A stretch of DNA of 64,000 nucleotides from Symbiodinium sp. CCMP2592. Its lineage: Eukaryota > Sar > Dinophyceae > Suessiales > Symbiodiniaceae. Below the pieces are notes generated by a model. It saw only the letters and a program-made list of their open reading frames with translations. It had not been told where the DNA came from and searched no databases. The translations under genes and the position numbers were made by a program. Positions 24,522-35,472 of the stretch are shown here, in pieces. The stretch is taken from the NCBI GenBank assembly GCA_905221615.1, contig CAJNDT010004635.1, positions 163,321 to 227,320 of the forward strand, written 5' to 3'. How positions within the stretch are numbered: position 1 is the first letter of the stretch; each line of letters opens with the position of its first letter.

Positions 24522-24613
24522 CTTGGGGTCATAGTTAAGCAAAGTGAACCACCACAATGAGGGCACGCATCCGAGGCACTCATGCATTCCGTTGACACAC
24601 GAGTGCACAACTC
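24522..24613 (-). CDS. Candidate exon: Cys-rich, CPHC pair
   Basis: Acceptor CGTCAG, donor CCAAG-GTTGCA. Thirty codons ELCTRVSTECMSASDACPHC followed by GGSLCLTMTP. Five Cys and a CxxC suggest a zinc-binding or disulphide-rich segment. The Cys-containing exons at 23188-23231 and 22960-23160 lie downstream in transcription order. Confidence 0.55.
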
Positions 24614-24777
24614 CTGACGACACTCACACCGGAGCCGAACACAAATCCATAGCCGTAGCCCTGCCCCGAAGAAGCGTAACTAAGAGGGCTTTGACGACTA
24701 CGGCTACGGGTAGGTTTAGGGGTTTGGTTGGCTTTTGGTGTGGGGACTTCGAATCTAGGTTCTGGCAAGCTGAAGTT

Positions 24778-24855
24778 GGGAGGCTCCAAAAGTAGGGGAC
24801 CCTAATATAGTACTCTGCCCCAAAGTAAGGAACCGCTAATTTTCGGAAACTCCCA
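24778..24855. mobile_element. Foldback element, family A, copy 3 (shortened)
   Basis: The right end is intact (TTTTCGGAAACTCCC). The left end is diverged and the core has lost about 25 bp. Confidence 0.65.
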
Positions 24856-24894
24856 TTTTTTGCCCTTTCGACCTTAGAAGTTTGACGCACAGCC

Positions 24895-25000
24895 CTACAG
24901 CTTCCGAGGGCCCATTAGTTCTCGAGATGCTCACGCTGCGCTGGAGATGGACTTCCTTCTCATCTCGAACTCCTTGCCGTGAGGGTTTACAGGCTTCGGT
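24895..25000 (-). CDS. Coding-like island, boundaries uncertain
   Basis: Two minus-strand frames are open. One reads EFEMRRKSISSA between GGCAAG and GC-GTGAGC. The other reads KEVHLQRSVSISRTNGPSEA up to GCT-GTAGGG. One of them is probably real. Confidence 0.4.
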
Positions 25001-25132
25001 TTTTGGGCTTGGGCGGTTTCTGCGTTGCAACGGTCAATGCCTCATTTCGGTCCTTGCGGCACGGATTCTGCTAGAGAGATGAGGCTGTGCCGGGGTATCC
25101 GCAGCATGCATCCCAACTAAGCCCTGACTGTA

Positions 25133-25233
25133 CCTAAAGAATCCATTGTAGTTCCTTTTTTGGTTAACCAAAATGCCTATTATAGGCTCCTAACCATAAA
25201 ACTGATTAACCAAAAAAAGAACTACAATGAAGA
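25133..25233. mobile_element. Foldback element, family C, copy 2 (reverse core)
   Basis: The same ends, with the core reading GGCTCCTAACCATAA, so it is inserted in the opposite orientation to copy 1. Confidence 0.85.
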
Positions 25234-25271
25234 CTATAGGTATAGTGCTCATGCAAGCTGTTGGGCCTTGA

Positions 25272-25359
25272 CTTACCTTTGGCTAGTAGGAAATGGATGA
25301 ATGGTAGTAATAGTAGTTATAATTGTACCCCATTCCTCCATTCCCTAACCAAAGGTAAG
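25272..25359. mobile_element. Foldback element, family F, copy 2 (no insertion)
   Basis: Ends CTTACCTTTGGCTAGTAGG and CCCTAACCAAAGGTAAG. A lone extra right end lies at 25809-25837. Confidence 0.85.
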
Positions 25360-25441
25360 TTATATGATTATTAAGGCCCCTCTATTCTAGTACCCTTACA
25401 GATCCCTTATAGTAACCCTTATATGCGCCAGCATCTGCGCG

Positions 25442-25700
25442 CCCCCCCCCCCCCCCCCCCCCCCCCATGGTAATCCCCCTCCCCCCCCCTGTGGTTCCTG
25501 TGGTTCCCCCCCCCCCCTGTGGTTCCTCTTGGTTTTCCCCCTCCCTTTTGTGGTTCTTCTGGTTCCTGTCTCCCCCCTCCCCCCCTGTGGTTCCTGTGGT
25601 TCCTCCGCGTGGTTGCTGCTGCTTTGTTGTTGCTGCTGTTCTTCTTCTTGTTCTTGTTCTTGTTCTTGTTGTGTGGTCGCCCGGGTCGGGGGGGGGGGTT

Positions 25701-25763
<63 letters not shown>
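25442..25763. repeat. C25 ... G57 homopolymer inverted repeat
   Basis: A run of 25 C (25442-25466) and a run of 57 G (25707-25763) on the same strand, with ATGGTAAT inside the left arm and TTACCATT inside the right arm, so the ends are reverse complements. The interior is C-runs and TGTGGTTCC units. Run lengths are likely to be assembly-dependent. Confidence 0.85.
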
Positions 25764-25764
<1 letters not shown>

Positions 25765-26167
25765 CGAGAACGCGGAACGCGGACGCATATAGACCCCTTT
25801 CTAAGGCCCCTTCCATTCCCTACTGACCAAAGGTAAGTTGAGAGCTTAGGGTCTTGTTCTCGGCTCTCAGAGCTGGGTCGTGTTTGCGGATTGCGGATTC
25901 AGCCATTTTTGGTTGTGACGAGACGGCGTCCTGAAAATAGGGCTCTTACATACCTCTTTCATCCCTTAGAAAAGGTACCGCACTATAATGTGCCGAAGCG
26001 TTTCTTCACCCTAGTCAGGCTGCAATTTTTAGAGCTTCTTATAACTATAAGGCTACAGGATCCTACTTTTCTTCGAGTCCCAACTGTCTGACACAAAAGA
26101 CGGCGTCGAAGACCCTCGTCCCCCAACCGGGTCCCGATCCCCCACACCGAGGTTCGGCCTCGAGGCT

Positions 26168-26275
26168 TCTAGAGTCTAGGGGTTTAGGGGTTTAGGGCTT
26201 AGGGGTTTAGGGTTTAGGGGTTGAGGGGTTTAGCGGTTTAGGGTTTTAGTAGGGGGTTTAGGGGTGAGGGTTCTG
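26168..26275 (+). repeat. TTTAGGGG block
   Basis: About twelve units, many with four Gs or with GCTTAGGG variants. Confidence 0.9.
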
Positions 26276-26592
26276 GGGGACCGACTCCAGGGTTTTAAAA
26301 TTGAAAGGTAAATAGGGGTTGAGATGGCTTAAGGTTCCAGGAGGGATCAAAACGGCCTGGCCTGTTTAGAAACTGTGAGGTGTCCATAAGCACACGATTG
26401 GCTGCGCCGTGGAAATCCTGACTCACTAGTTCAGGGTGTAGGTCTCAACCCTCAATCCTGAACGGTATCTAGGGTTTAGGGCCTTCAACCTTGAAGCCCC
26501 GAAGCCTCAATCACAGACCTCAGCACTTCAGCGTTCGTCCCTCAAATCCCCTCGAGGGCCCTTCCAATCCCCAAGGTCCCTCCTCATCGGAC

Positions 26593-26660
26593 TGCGTCAT
26601 ATCCTTGGCTCTCGTTGTGTTGGTTGATGTATCTCGGGTGTTTCGTCTGATCCATGCAAC
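26593..26660 (-). CDS. Candidate exon: CMDQTKHPRYINQHNESQGY
   Basis: Acceptor GTGCTAG, donor GCA-GTCCGA. A polar segment with two good boundaries. No family recognised. Confidence 0.5.
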
Positions 26661-27208
26661 CTAGCACCCGGGCTGTGGGATGGTTGTAGCGTAGGGCTTC
26701 AGGCGTTAAATACCCCTACGCCCTAACTCCCTCCATTTACGGACAAAGCTCCCGCGATGAAGGCTCTTGCGATCTCCATTACGGAGATCGGCCAGAGTAG
26801 TTGGTATAGGGCTCTTGGGATCTAAAGTGCACATCTATATATATATATATACACATACCTACATCTTTGAAATCGATTTGTTCATTTGCTTTACATGTGT
26901 ACAAGTATATACAAAAAAATATGTATTCATTTACATACATACACATGTACATATATATATATATATGTATGTAAGGACGATAAGGAGATTACCAGTCATT
27001 CAGTCATTCAAACCCCTGTCTTGCTGGAAGAGAGCCCCGTGACAGAATGACAGAATGGCTAAGTTTAGGGCTTGCTGCAACGACAAGGATAGGCTCGAAG
27101 TCCATCCTAAATCAAATTTGGTGTTGTGCTCCTGCTAGCTGCTAAGGTTGAAAAACCATGTAAAATCACTGCTCCGGGTGACCCTGTTTTGGATTATAGG
27201 ATCCTAGC

Positions 27209-27236
27209 CGTCAGGAGAGAACCAGTCTAGAGACTG
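27209..27236 (-). CDS. Candidate micro-exon QSLDWFSPD
   Basis: Acceptor GCATTACAG, GC donor GACG-GCTAGG. The same frame is open further right through EPQEKCVYFF (about 27310), so one longer exon is possible. Confidence 0.4.
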
Positions 27237-27547
27237 CTGTAATGCCGCAAAGCCCACACCCCCACAGCCCAACATGTAACATCGACGCCTGAAGAAGTAG
27301 ACGCACTTTTCTTGGGGCTCATTTGTAATCACTGTAATATACCTGTTAAGGTCCGTACATCTTTCTAGGCTCTCTGGGTTCGGGTCTGTACGCAAAGCCC
27401 GGCGAAACAGCACGCCGTAATCCCTCAACCTCAACCCTGTGGGAACCCTTAGCAGGCCCCTTAAAGGAACCCCTGCAACAGCTCAGAATCCGCACGGCGA
27501 AATCCAAAAATCCTGCATCTGTACTTCCACAAAGAGCTTAGGCTTTA

Positions 27548-27663
27548 CAGTAAACCCCATAAAGTTGGAAACCGGATTAAGGCCAAATAGTGCTGCTATT
27601 CCCTATAAATTGCTCTTAAGGGTCGAGGCTATTGGGTTTCCAACTTTTGGGCTTCTACTGTAG
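27548..27663. mobile_element. Foldback element, family I, free copy
   Basis: Ends TACAGTAAACCCCATAAAGT and AACTTTTGGGCTTCTACTGT. Confidence 0.85.
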
Positions 27664-27956
27664 GGGTTTGGGGTTTGGTGCAAGATTTGACATTCGTACT
27701 CTGTGGGCCTTGTAGTTTGGGATGTATGATTTAGGCTTAGTGTTTTAGGGTTTCGGTCAATCTGATAAACTAGCGAGATCTGGGTCTTAAGCATAATCTT
27801 CCGCAATATACCCCACTCCAAACTCGTAGATGTGAACAGATGGCGAGCTGCAGTGTCGCTGTCCGCCAACTTATGATACTCGCAGTCCGTGCTGTCATTC
27901 ATCTGGTGAAATTCGCCTTAGATTTGTATGGGAGTTCTCATAAGCCGGGCTGCCTC

Positions 27957-28066
27957 ACTACTGTTGATGATATAAATCTTGCATGACCCATAGTAAGGAA
28001 TATACCATAGTTCCCATAGTTTAGGGTCCTTAAGGTAATGCAGGACTTATATCATCAACCGTAAGA
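27957..28066. mobile_element. Single foldback element O
   Basis: Inverted ends TTGATGATATAAATCTTGCA and TGCAGGACTTATATCATCAA. Confidence 0.65.
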
Positions 28067-28478
28067 TTTTTCAGAGGTCTTAGGGTTCTTCACGAGGATC
28101 CTTAAGCATCTGCAAAACGCCACACGCCCCCGCCCTCTCTGTGCTATAGTAAGGCTTTCAGCGCTTGCCCCAGGACCCTAAAGCCTAAACCCTAAACCTT
28201 ACCAGGATGCATGCCTTCCCAAGCTGCTCACGAAACCCTGCTTTGGTGACACGTTTGGGCTCAGAGCTCAGAATTCCTGAACCGTCATCTCCAACCCTAC
28301 GATGAAGAAAGCGTCAACACAGACCCTAGACCCTGAAGTTCCGAAAGGCCCAAGGGCTTCAGCATAGGGCCTCTGGCAGTTATAAGTACCTAATAATCAT
28401 ATACTCTCCGAACTCCTAACCTGCATAACTACTATCACTTCCGCAGCCAACTCCGACACCATCAAAACACCAGGGTGG

Positions 28479-28571
28479 TTGTCAAGCTTAAAGTCCCTTT
28501 TTGGGTACCCTAAATATTAGGTGCCGTATTGTAATAAGGACCCCAAAAAGGACCATAATTTTGACAACCGC
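28479..28571. mobile_element. Foldback element, family G, copy 1
   Basis: Ends GGTGGTTGTCAAGCTTAAAG and CCATAATTTTGACAACCGCC. The core GGTACCCTAAATATTAGG resembles the family A core. Confidence 0.8.
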
Positions 28572-28772
28572 CCAGCAACAGTCTCCCCGGAAGACCCCCC
28601 AGCGCCCAACTCACAATCCCTGAACCAACTCTAGCCCGAAATATTTAAACGCGAAATCCCTGCATCTCTAAACCCCTAGTCTCCGGCTCCATATTGGGCG
28701 GCGCCATCGCCTCTCTCCCATAGGGCCCCAGAGACCCAACTTGAATTGAGGAGCTTGATGGCCGCCCAAAAC

Positions 28773-28974
28773 CTGAGCAAGGAAGCCTGGACTCGAGTAG
28801 ATAGCCGCCAAAGAGTCGTAGATCAAATGCGGCTCCGGAGTCCCAGCCGCAGAGTAGAGGGAGAGGTTCTCTCGGCCCAGCACTCGGCACAGGAAGGCCC
28901 ACAAGTCGAGCCTCCTCGGTCCTCCTCTCCAGCTCTTGGTAGAAGGCTCTCAAAATGAGGTGTTTCGACAGCCC
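28773..28974 (-). CDS. Coding-like island with a frame conflict
   Basis: The right part (28903-28974) follows GGGGCAG and reads LSKHLILRAFYQELERRTEE. The left part (28773-28870) reads NLSLYSAAGTPEPHLIYDSL and ends FLAQ before GTTTTGG. The two are in different frames. A 32-nt intron would join them, but its phases do not match. The left frame can also extend upstream through LWAFLCRVLGREN. A one-base frameshift in a pseudogene or a sequencing error is equally possible. Confidence 0.5.
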
Positions 28975-29429
28975 CTGCCCCGGCAACGACGGTGGCAGGG
29001 AACCAAGATCCACTAAACCCCTTTGACCTTTGACTCCCCCAGAAGGCTGGGGCATCTTATCAGGATCTTCATTTAAGGTTTAGGGTTTAGGGTTTTAGGG
29101 CTTTGAGGGTCTAGGGTTATGGGGTTGAGGGAGTTAGGGTACCGGAATGAAAAGCAGTGAGTGTGCGAAATACACCCGTTTTAAGTTTTCGCTGTTGTAA
29201 CATGTGCTAAGCTTCATGACCTCTATCACACCCGAAATCCCGACTGAAAAATGCATGAGCACAACAATGCATGCACTAAAGCATCCTGATACAACCTTAC
29301 AGAAGCAAGGGCACGTAAGAAGGTTCAAGCCAAGTAAACAAAAAAACCGTAAAGCCTGAATCTTGAACCCTAAAACTTATAGTTCTAACCCTCAATAATG
29401 AGCCCTAGACCCTTTAATCCCATAAACCC

Positions 29430-29522
29430 CACCTTAACCCTGAAGAACCTACCGTTTTAAGGACTTATATAAGGAAATCATAGTAGCGAACCCTGAAAAG
29501 GTAGGTTCTTCAGGGTTGAGGC
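29430..29522. mobile_element. Foldback element, family D, copy 2
   Basis: Ends CCTTAACCCTGAAGAACCTA and TAGGTTCTTCAGGGTTGAGG. Confidence 0.85.
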
Positions 29523-29537
29523 AAGCCCTAAGCCTTG

Positions 29538-29737
29538 AATCCTAAACTCTGAACCCTAAACCCCAAAGCCCCCAAAATCCCAAACCCTAAACCCCTAAAC
29601 CCCAAAATCCCTATAACATCCTATTACCCGAAACCCCCAAACCCCTATAACCCTAAACCCCTAAACCCCAAAATCCCTATAACATCCTATAACCCTAAAC
29701 CCCCAAACCCCTATAACCCTAAACCCCTAAACCCAAA
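29538..29737 (-). repeat. CCCTAAA/CCCCTAAA block with CCCTATAA variants
   Basis: About 200 bp. A longer unit (CCCCTATAACCCTAAAC plus CCCTAAACCC) repeats, indicating local amplification. Confidence 0.9.
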
Positions 29738-29780
29738 AATATGAGGAGAATTCCAAGGGGCAGGTCGGCACCGACTTTAC

Positions 29781-29804
29781 CTCGGGAGCCTCTTCTAGCG
29801 GCTC
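29781..29804 (-). CDS. Candidate micro-exon EPLEEAPE (24 nt, phase 0)
   Basis: Acceptor GCTGAG, donor GAG-GTAAAG. Flanked on both sides by long telomere-like arrays. Short, but both splice signals are good. Confidence 0.4.
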
Positions 29805-29812
29805 CTCAGCTT

Positions 29813-29939
29813 CGGGCTTTAGGGGTTTAGGGTTTGGGGCTTTGGAGTTTAGGGTTTAGAGGTATAGGGGTTTAGGGGTATAGGGGTTTAGGGGTTTAGG
29901 GTTTAGGGGTTCAGGGCTTAAGGGGTTTAGGGTGCTTCT
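29813..29939 (+). repeat. TTTAGGGG block, opposite orientation to the previous one
   Basis: Separated from the previous array by only 75 bp, which contain a candidate 24-nt exon. Confidence 0.9.
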
Positions 29940-30452
29940 TTTCCTTATGCATGTCCTGCGTCTTCCTGTGAAGGAGGCATTGGAACGAATTCTTCGGGGC
30001 TTTAGTGTTTTTAAGGTACACAAGGCTTGGGCTTTTGGGGCTTAAGGCTTGACGCTGCCTGCAAGGCCTTAAAAACAGTTTAAAGGCTGTGAGATTGGGG
30101 TCCGAAAAAATTGGGTCGCTAAAGTGTGAAGTGCCCCAGCCCCAAGCGCCCTGAGAGTTTGGGGGTGCGCATTAAGTCTACAGGTTCGGGTCGGGATCTA
30201 GGGTTCTGTCTACGTTGCAGCTCCCGTTTCCGAGTAATCACTTAAGCCCTCAGACCCCTAAACCTGTAAGCAGCCCTACGCCCATATCCTCTACTTCATG
30301 TCAAATCCGACAGCTGCCTGACCCTCGAGAACCGGAATCCCTAAACCCTAAACCTTAGACCATTTGAGAATTCGGTCCTGTGGACCGGCAGCACTATGTA
30401 AGTGGCACCCGTCCTAACTGCAGCAAAAGAAGTGCCCATACCGATAGCAGTG

Positions 30453-30503
30453 GCGTGGTGGTAGTGGTGGTGGTAGTGGTAGTCGTGGTAGTCGTGGTAG
30501 TAC

Positions 30504-30563
<60 letters not shown>

Positions 30564-30591
30564 CAGTAGTAGTAGTAGCAGTAGTCGTCGC

Positions 30592-30674
<83 letters not shown>

Positions 30675-30675
30675 C
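30453..30675 (+). repeat. (AGT)n microsatellite
   Basis: About 220 bp, mostly perfect TAG/AGT triplets. Confidence 0.95.
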
Positions 30676-30841
30676 GGGCACCATCATGGAGCCCAGGCTA
30701 TCTGCTAGTTCCTTTTGCCATGCCAGTAGTCTTCACAAAGAACTGCTCTCGGAAAACCTCAAAATAACTCCAAAACCAACATCTCAAAACCGTAAACCCG
30801 GAACGTCTGAACCCCAACACCACTGAACCCTAAAACCCTAC

Positions 30842-30914
30842 GGGAAGACGAAAGCTGTATCTGAGCACGTGTCCGCTTTCTGCGATCGGTTGGAGCCGAT
30901 CTTTCGAGCGGTGC
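30842..30914 (-). CDS. Candidate exon: HRSKDRLQPIAESGHVLRYS
   Basis: Acceptor CGCTAG, donor CCC-GTAGGG. The intron continues straight into telomere-like sequence. Confidence 0.5.
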
Positions 30915-30933
30915 CTAGCGGACAAATTTTTCA

Positions 30934-31110
30934 CACACACACACACACATACATCCACTTTTACATACAGACATATATACATACATGCATGCGTGCATGC
31001 GCACACACACAAACAAATACAGTGGCGTACATACATACATGCATACATACATACAGACATACAGATAAATAAATAAATATATAAATATATCTATATATAT
31101 ATATATGACA
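30934..31110 (+). repeat. CA/CATA/TA low-complexity tract
   Basis: ACACAC then ACATACAT and ATATAT, no coding potential. Confidence 0.9.
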
Positions 31111-31281
31111 CAGACAGACAAACACGTGCAACCGAATGTTTTTGAAAGGTAGAGGCACATGCTGACGAACAGGTTAGAAAGCAGGATAAGTTAGAAAGCA
31201 GAGCGGGCACACTTGGTGACTGCCGCAAAATCAGGCGTATCCTGCGCGGGAAAGGATTGCTGCTCGACTAATTACACATAC

Positions 31282-31405
31282 CATCAAGAGCCGAAGCACT
31301 CATCGCCGAAATTTTGAAGCGCGACTGCATTAAACCGCAAACACCAACCAAGGCCTGTGTCCTCCCCCGATCGCGCAGAGAGCAAGCGTCGGGGACTGTC
31401 AGGAC
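31282..31405 (-). CDS. Candidate exon (124 nt): VLTVPDACSLRDRGRTQALV
   Basis: Acceptor ACATCAG, donor GATG-GTATGTG. The frame continues GVCGLMQSRFKISAMSASAL. The plus strand is also open, but the two near-consensus splice sites favour minus. Confidence 0.6.
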
Positions 31406-32750
31406 CTGATGTCTGCCCCAAAATCACAACTAATCCGCTCCCAAATGCCTAACAATCATGGGTTCTACAAGGGCTTGCTGGAAATCTTTTCGGTGCTGAT
31501 CAAGGGATAGCACAGTTAAGTAATTAAAGGGCTACATCCAGTGCTTGGACCCTTCAGGAAGGGAACTTCGAAGCCCCTAAGCAAGGTTTTAGCGGGCAAG
31601 GGAGTTGGGTTTAGGGTAATAGGGTGAAGGACCTTTAACCTCCCAAACCCCAAAGTCCGAATCTGTAAGCCTTCTGAGGCAGGCCGCGAATTCGACGTGG
31701 GTGGAGTGGGAGGGGAGGCGGGGGTTGAGACTGAGGATTGCCTAGCTGTCCATTTCAAGAACGGGCCTTTGGCTTTCTAAAGGATGCGAGCCACAACAAG
31801 ATAACCTACCTGATGGCGAGTTTGGGGACAGGTCGCTTCAACCTCCATCATGTACCGGGCAGTACCCACAAAAAGCTCCGAATGAGGACACAATCGCAGT
31901 AAAACCGCAGCCGAAACCCTGGCCCTAAACCTTGAATCCTCAACCCAAACTCTACCTACACTCCAAAATCCGGGAGTCACCAAGCCGATGCTACCCAAAG
32001 CCCTACACCCCAAGTCTGAATCCCACACTTTGAACCCTAAGCCCCAAACCTTATAAACCAAGAGAACCCATACCCTATGAGTTCTACAGGGCTTATAACC
32101 AAAGGTCTAACGCCTCCCTCTAAACTCCGAACTCCTCAACACCCTACAAAAGTAAGACCCTTATCGAACCGCTTTGAAAGCCCTATAAAGCCCTCTGAAA
32201 GCCTATTAAAAACACAACTGTCCGCCTTTCTTGACCTCGGCGGGCTTCTCGACGATGGATCCCGGGCCAAATGAGGGCGTTACGCCTTACAAGGGGCACT
32301 GGGCATTGATGAATACGGATTTGGGTTGTGAGGTTTAGGGCTTTTGTTGGGGGTTAAAGATTAGAAGGTATATTTGGGGCTACAAGGTCTAGGATTTTCT
32401 GGCTTCTGGGTGTGTGATGGCTTTGGGGCTTGGGGACTGCCGGACTTCTGTGAGCATGGCTGCGACGAGAGTTCCGTGGGTGTCGGACTTGAGGATTCAA
32501 GACTTCAAGCTGAACATCAAGGCTTGATAGCCGGAAAAGAGCTTTTGGGGTAGTTTATGGTGTAAACATATCAAGAAATCCTACGTTTTTTTTTTGAGAT
32601 TTGGGTGCTTGTTGGAGCGGCAGGGGGGGGGATGTTTTTTTGGTGCGGGCGGGGGGTTAGGGTCGGTTTAAGTTTTACGTTGTTTTGTAAGGATTTGCCG
32701 GCTTCAGGGCCCTAGGCCGTGACCGAACATCGAGACTCGAGGCCTAATAT

Positions 32751-32853
32751 AGGAGTTTCCGAAAATAGGGGACCCTAATATGGTACCCTAAATAGTAGGA
32801 TCCTCAGTATAAGGACCCCCCAAAAAAGGTACCCCTAATTTTCGGAAACTCCC
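32751..32853. mobile_element. Foldback element, family A, copy 4
   Basis: Ends AGGAGTTTCCGAAAA and TTTTCGGAAACTCCC. Flanks ATAT and ATGT differ by one base. Confidence 0.85.
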
Positions 32854-33071
32854 ATGTCTGTAATGCAGATCCCAAACTCGTCCCGCGAAGTCGTGGGGTT
32901 CAGGGTTTACAGCTTCGGGTGATAGTGTGGTTGAGCACGAATGCTCCTACATTTCTCGCACACGAACCCACTCTCAGATCCAAAAACTACGTACTGAATG
33001 AATGTTTGTTCCTTGGACGAAAATGCAGAAACTCTGAACTTAACAGCCCAGCCCCTTCATGCATCACGCAC

Positions 33072-33145
33072 CTCGTGGGCCAAAGACTTTTGACATCTTC
33101 AGTGGTGGCACCTTTGTTAGGGCCAATGTGCCTGCGCCAAACTGG
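33072..33145 (-). CDS. Candidate exon: PVWRRHIGPNKGATTEDVKS
   Basis: Acceptor ACTTCCAG, donor ACGAG-GTGCGTG. Twenty-four codons ending LWPT. Both sites are near consensus. Confidence 0.6.
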
Positions 33146-33172
33146 CTGGAAGTTTGGAAGGCACTGGGGCTG

Positions 33173-33265
33173 ATATAGGGGCCTTAATAATTAGACTAGG
33201 GTTTCGGGACGCATTATACTATAACTACAATAAGGAATCCCCAAATTAAGGTCCCCACAGCCATA
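33173..33265. mobile_element. Foldback element, family E, copy 3 (right end degraded)
   Basis: The left end TAGGGGCCTTAATAATTAGA and core CATTATACTATAACTACAAT are intact; the right end is lost. Further partial copies lie at about 18398-18480, 20776-20865 and 36310-36400. Confidence 0.65.
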
Positions 33266-33388
33266 GTACATCCACTTGCTTATCTACGACGTTGGCTCTG
33301 CCTGCAACAACAAATCCTAAACCCTAAACCCCGAAACCCCAAACCCTAAGCCCTAAACATGATCATTCTTGGCAGCTCTTGTTGAACC

Positions 33389-33509
33389 CAGTAACCCTAA
33401 GGGTCCAAGTACCTAATAATCATATGCTCTCCTAAATATTGAGCTACATAACTACTATCCTAAACCCGAGTACCTAATTACTGGGTCCTTTGGACCCTTA
33501 GGGTAAGGC
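33389..33509. mobile_element. Foldback element, family J, copy 1
   Basis: Ends CCCTAAGGGTCCAAGTACCT and TCCTTTGGACCCTTAGGG. Confidence 0.75.
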
Positions 33510-34392
33510 CTTAAACCTAAACTCAAGGTGTGACGAGTTGGGCGACGCAGAGGCTCCAGGAGTCGCGAGTCCCACACCCCAAACCCGCAAACTCCAAAAA
33601 AACATATAAACCCTAAGCCCCGAACAGGAAATCCTAAACCCTAAACCCCATATCGCTTGTGATGGTTTTCAATCTTCAGTGTCGGGCTGTGACGAAACTC
33701 AAAAACGATAGGTTCGCACAACGTCCTCCTCCCGAGTAGCATTGGCTGTAGCAGTAGCAGTAGCAGCAGTAGTATAGATACTGCAGCAGCAGCAGCCTTA
33801 GTCACATGAACGTGGACAAGCTCTTCTCATTTCAGCTTTCCTACTGTTGCCATTATGATGCATGCTGGCCTCAGCTCGGTAGATTTCATAAGTCATGGGC
33901 TACATCAGCCCCAAGGCCTAGACCCCCAAACCCCAAAAACCCTGAACCCCAGCACCCTAAACCCCAAAACCCAAAACCTGGCTCCGCCCTTGGGTTCAGG
34001 ATTTAGGGGCCAGGGTTTAGGGGTTTAGGGTTTTAAGGTTTGTGGTTTAGGAGTGTCGGGTTTTGGGGTTTTGGGTTGAGGGGTTTCATGGGACTACAGA
34101 TCCCAGGCACTTAAGACGGTTCTTGTTAAGGAGTTGATTTTAAGTTACCATAATAAGGGTTCCTCTAAGGGATCTATAACCTTGCTTGTCAGGGTTCTAT
34201 AAGGGATTAGGGGTGGAGGAATTTGATTGTAGTTACCATAAGAGGGATCTGAGGGATCTATGGTAAACAATATGGTTTTCTGATTATGGTAACAATAAGC
34301 TAAATCCCCTAGCAAGAGCCCGGAAGAAGCTTGCACAACACAGCAGAGCCGAAACCCCTGACCCTAAACCCTGAAAGAGTTGAAACCCAAAT

Positions 34393-34476
34393 GGTAGTTT
34401 CCGAAAATAGGGGCTCCTAATCTAGTACCCTAAATAGTAGGATCCTTATCATAAGGACCAATTTTCGGAAACTCCC
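34393..34476. mobile_element. Foldback element, family A, copy 5, with AAAT duplication
   Basis: Ends GGTAGTTTCCGAAAA and TTTTCGGAAACTCCC. AAAT on both sides (34389-34392, 34477-34480). Confidence 0.85.
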
Positions 34477-34590
34477 AAATCCAGAAACCCAATACCCTGA
34501 AGCCCAAGAAGCTCCCTGAACCCTCAACCCTGACACCCCTAAGCTCCCCAATTCGCAGCCTGAAACCAAAACCCCAAAAACCTACACTAC

Positions 34591-34638
34591 CGGGGCCTGG
34601 CCTGTCATTGGGGAGAAGTTGGGGGAGCTGGCCGAAGC
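34591..34638 (-). CDS. Candidate exon ASASSPNFSPMTGQAP (48 nt, phase 0)
   Basis: Acceptor GGCCGAG, donor CCG-GTAGTG. A Ser/Pro linker similar in size and style to the exon at 46186-46236. Confidence 0.5.
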
Positions 34639-35209
34639 CTCGGCCGCGTGATTGTAAGGAGGATGGACGGCTCAGGGTTTCGGGTTCAGGGTGTCGGGTT
34701 CAGGGTCTAGGGTTCAGGCTTTCTTTTTAACTCCTTTTTCCCAAAGTCCCAAGCAGTGACTCCAAGAAGGCCTTCAAAAGGCCAGGAGAGACGGCCCCGG
34801 TTTCGAGCACGTCCGGTTCAGGCTTTAGTGTTCAGGCTTTAGGGTTCAAGGTTTAGCTTCAAAGGCCCTGTAGAACCCTCAATGAAACCGCTTTGAAGGC
34901 CCTGCGGCCCGACTTAGATTGCACTAAGCGCCCTGTATCCCTATGTTGAGGTTCTTGATCACGGCTTCAGAGTTTAGAGTCCAGGGCTTAGCGCCGAAGT
35001 CTCAGAGTGTTGATGGCTGCAGGATGACAGTTACCCCAGGGTAGGTGATGTCGACGGCTGATGGTCATGATGTTGCTGGTGACGATGGGGGTGATGATGG
35101 TGTTGATGTCGATGCTGATGATCATCACCATGCTCCTGATGAGCAGACGAGGGGAAGTGGAATTTGTCTAGCAATTGAAGCTGGTGCAGTTACACTTTGC
35201 ACGGCTTGC

Positions 35210-35472
35210 ACTCTCCTACTTCACAGCAAAGTCTCGGCGACTCCACTAACAGGGCACTGTCCTCGTGCTGCATCTGCGACCTCGCAGCAAGCACGAGACT
35301 CTGCTTGCGGACCATCTCCTCCGCTTGCCGGCGAGCATCTCGTGAATACTCTTCCCAGAGCCTGGCTTTAGTGGCTTCCTGCCATCGTTGCCGAGATCGC
35401 CTCTCCGCTGCCTGAAGCTCCGCCTCCTCGCGCTCTTTGTCCGCCGCCGTATCGGCAGCTTCATCCTCCTGG
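35210..35472 (-). CDS. Candidate exon: acidic/Arg-rich long helix (263 nt)
   Basis: The largest coding-like island of the repeat block. Acceptor CTCGCAG, GC donor GAGAGT-GCAAG. It reads EDEAADTAADKEREEAELQA, then AERRSRQRWQEATKARLWEE, then a QAEEMVRKQ part. Composition (E, R, A, K, Q) and spacing fit a coiled coil or single alpha-helix. The high GC contrasts with the telomere-like flanks. Product unknown. Confidence 0.65.
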
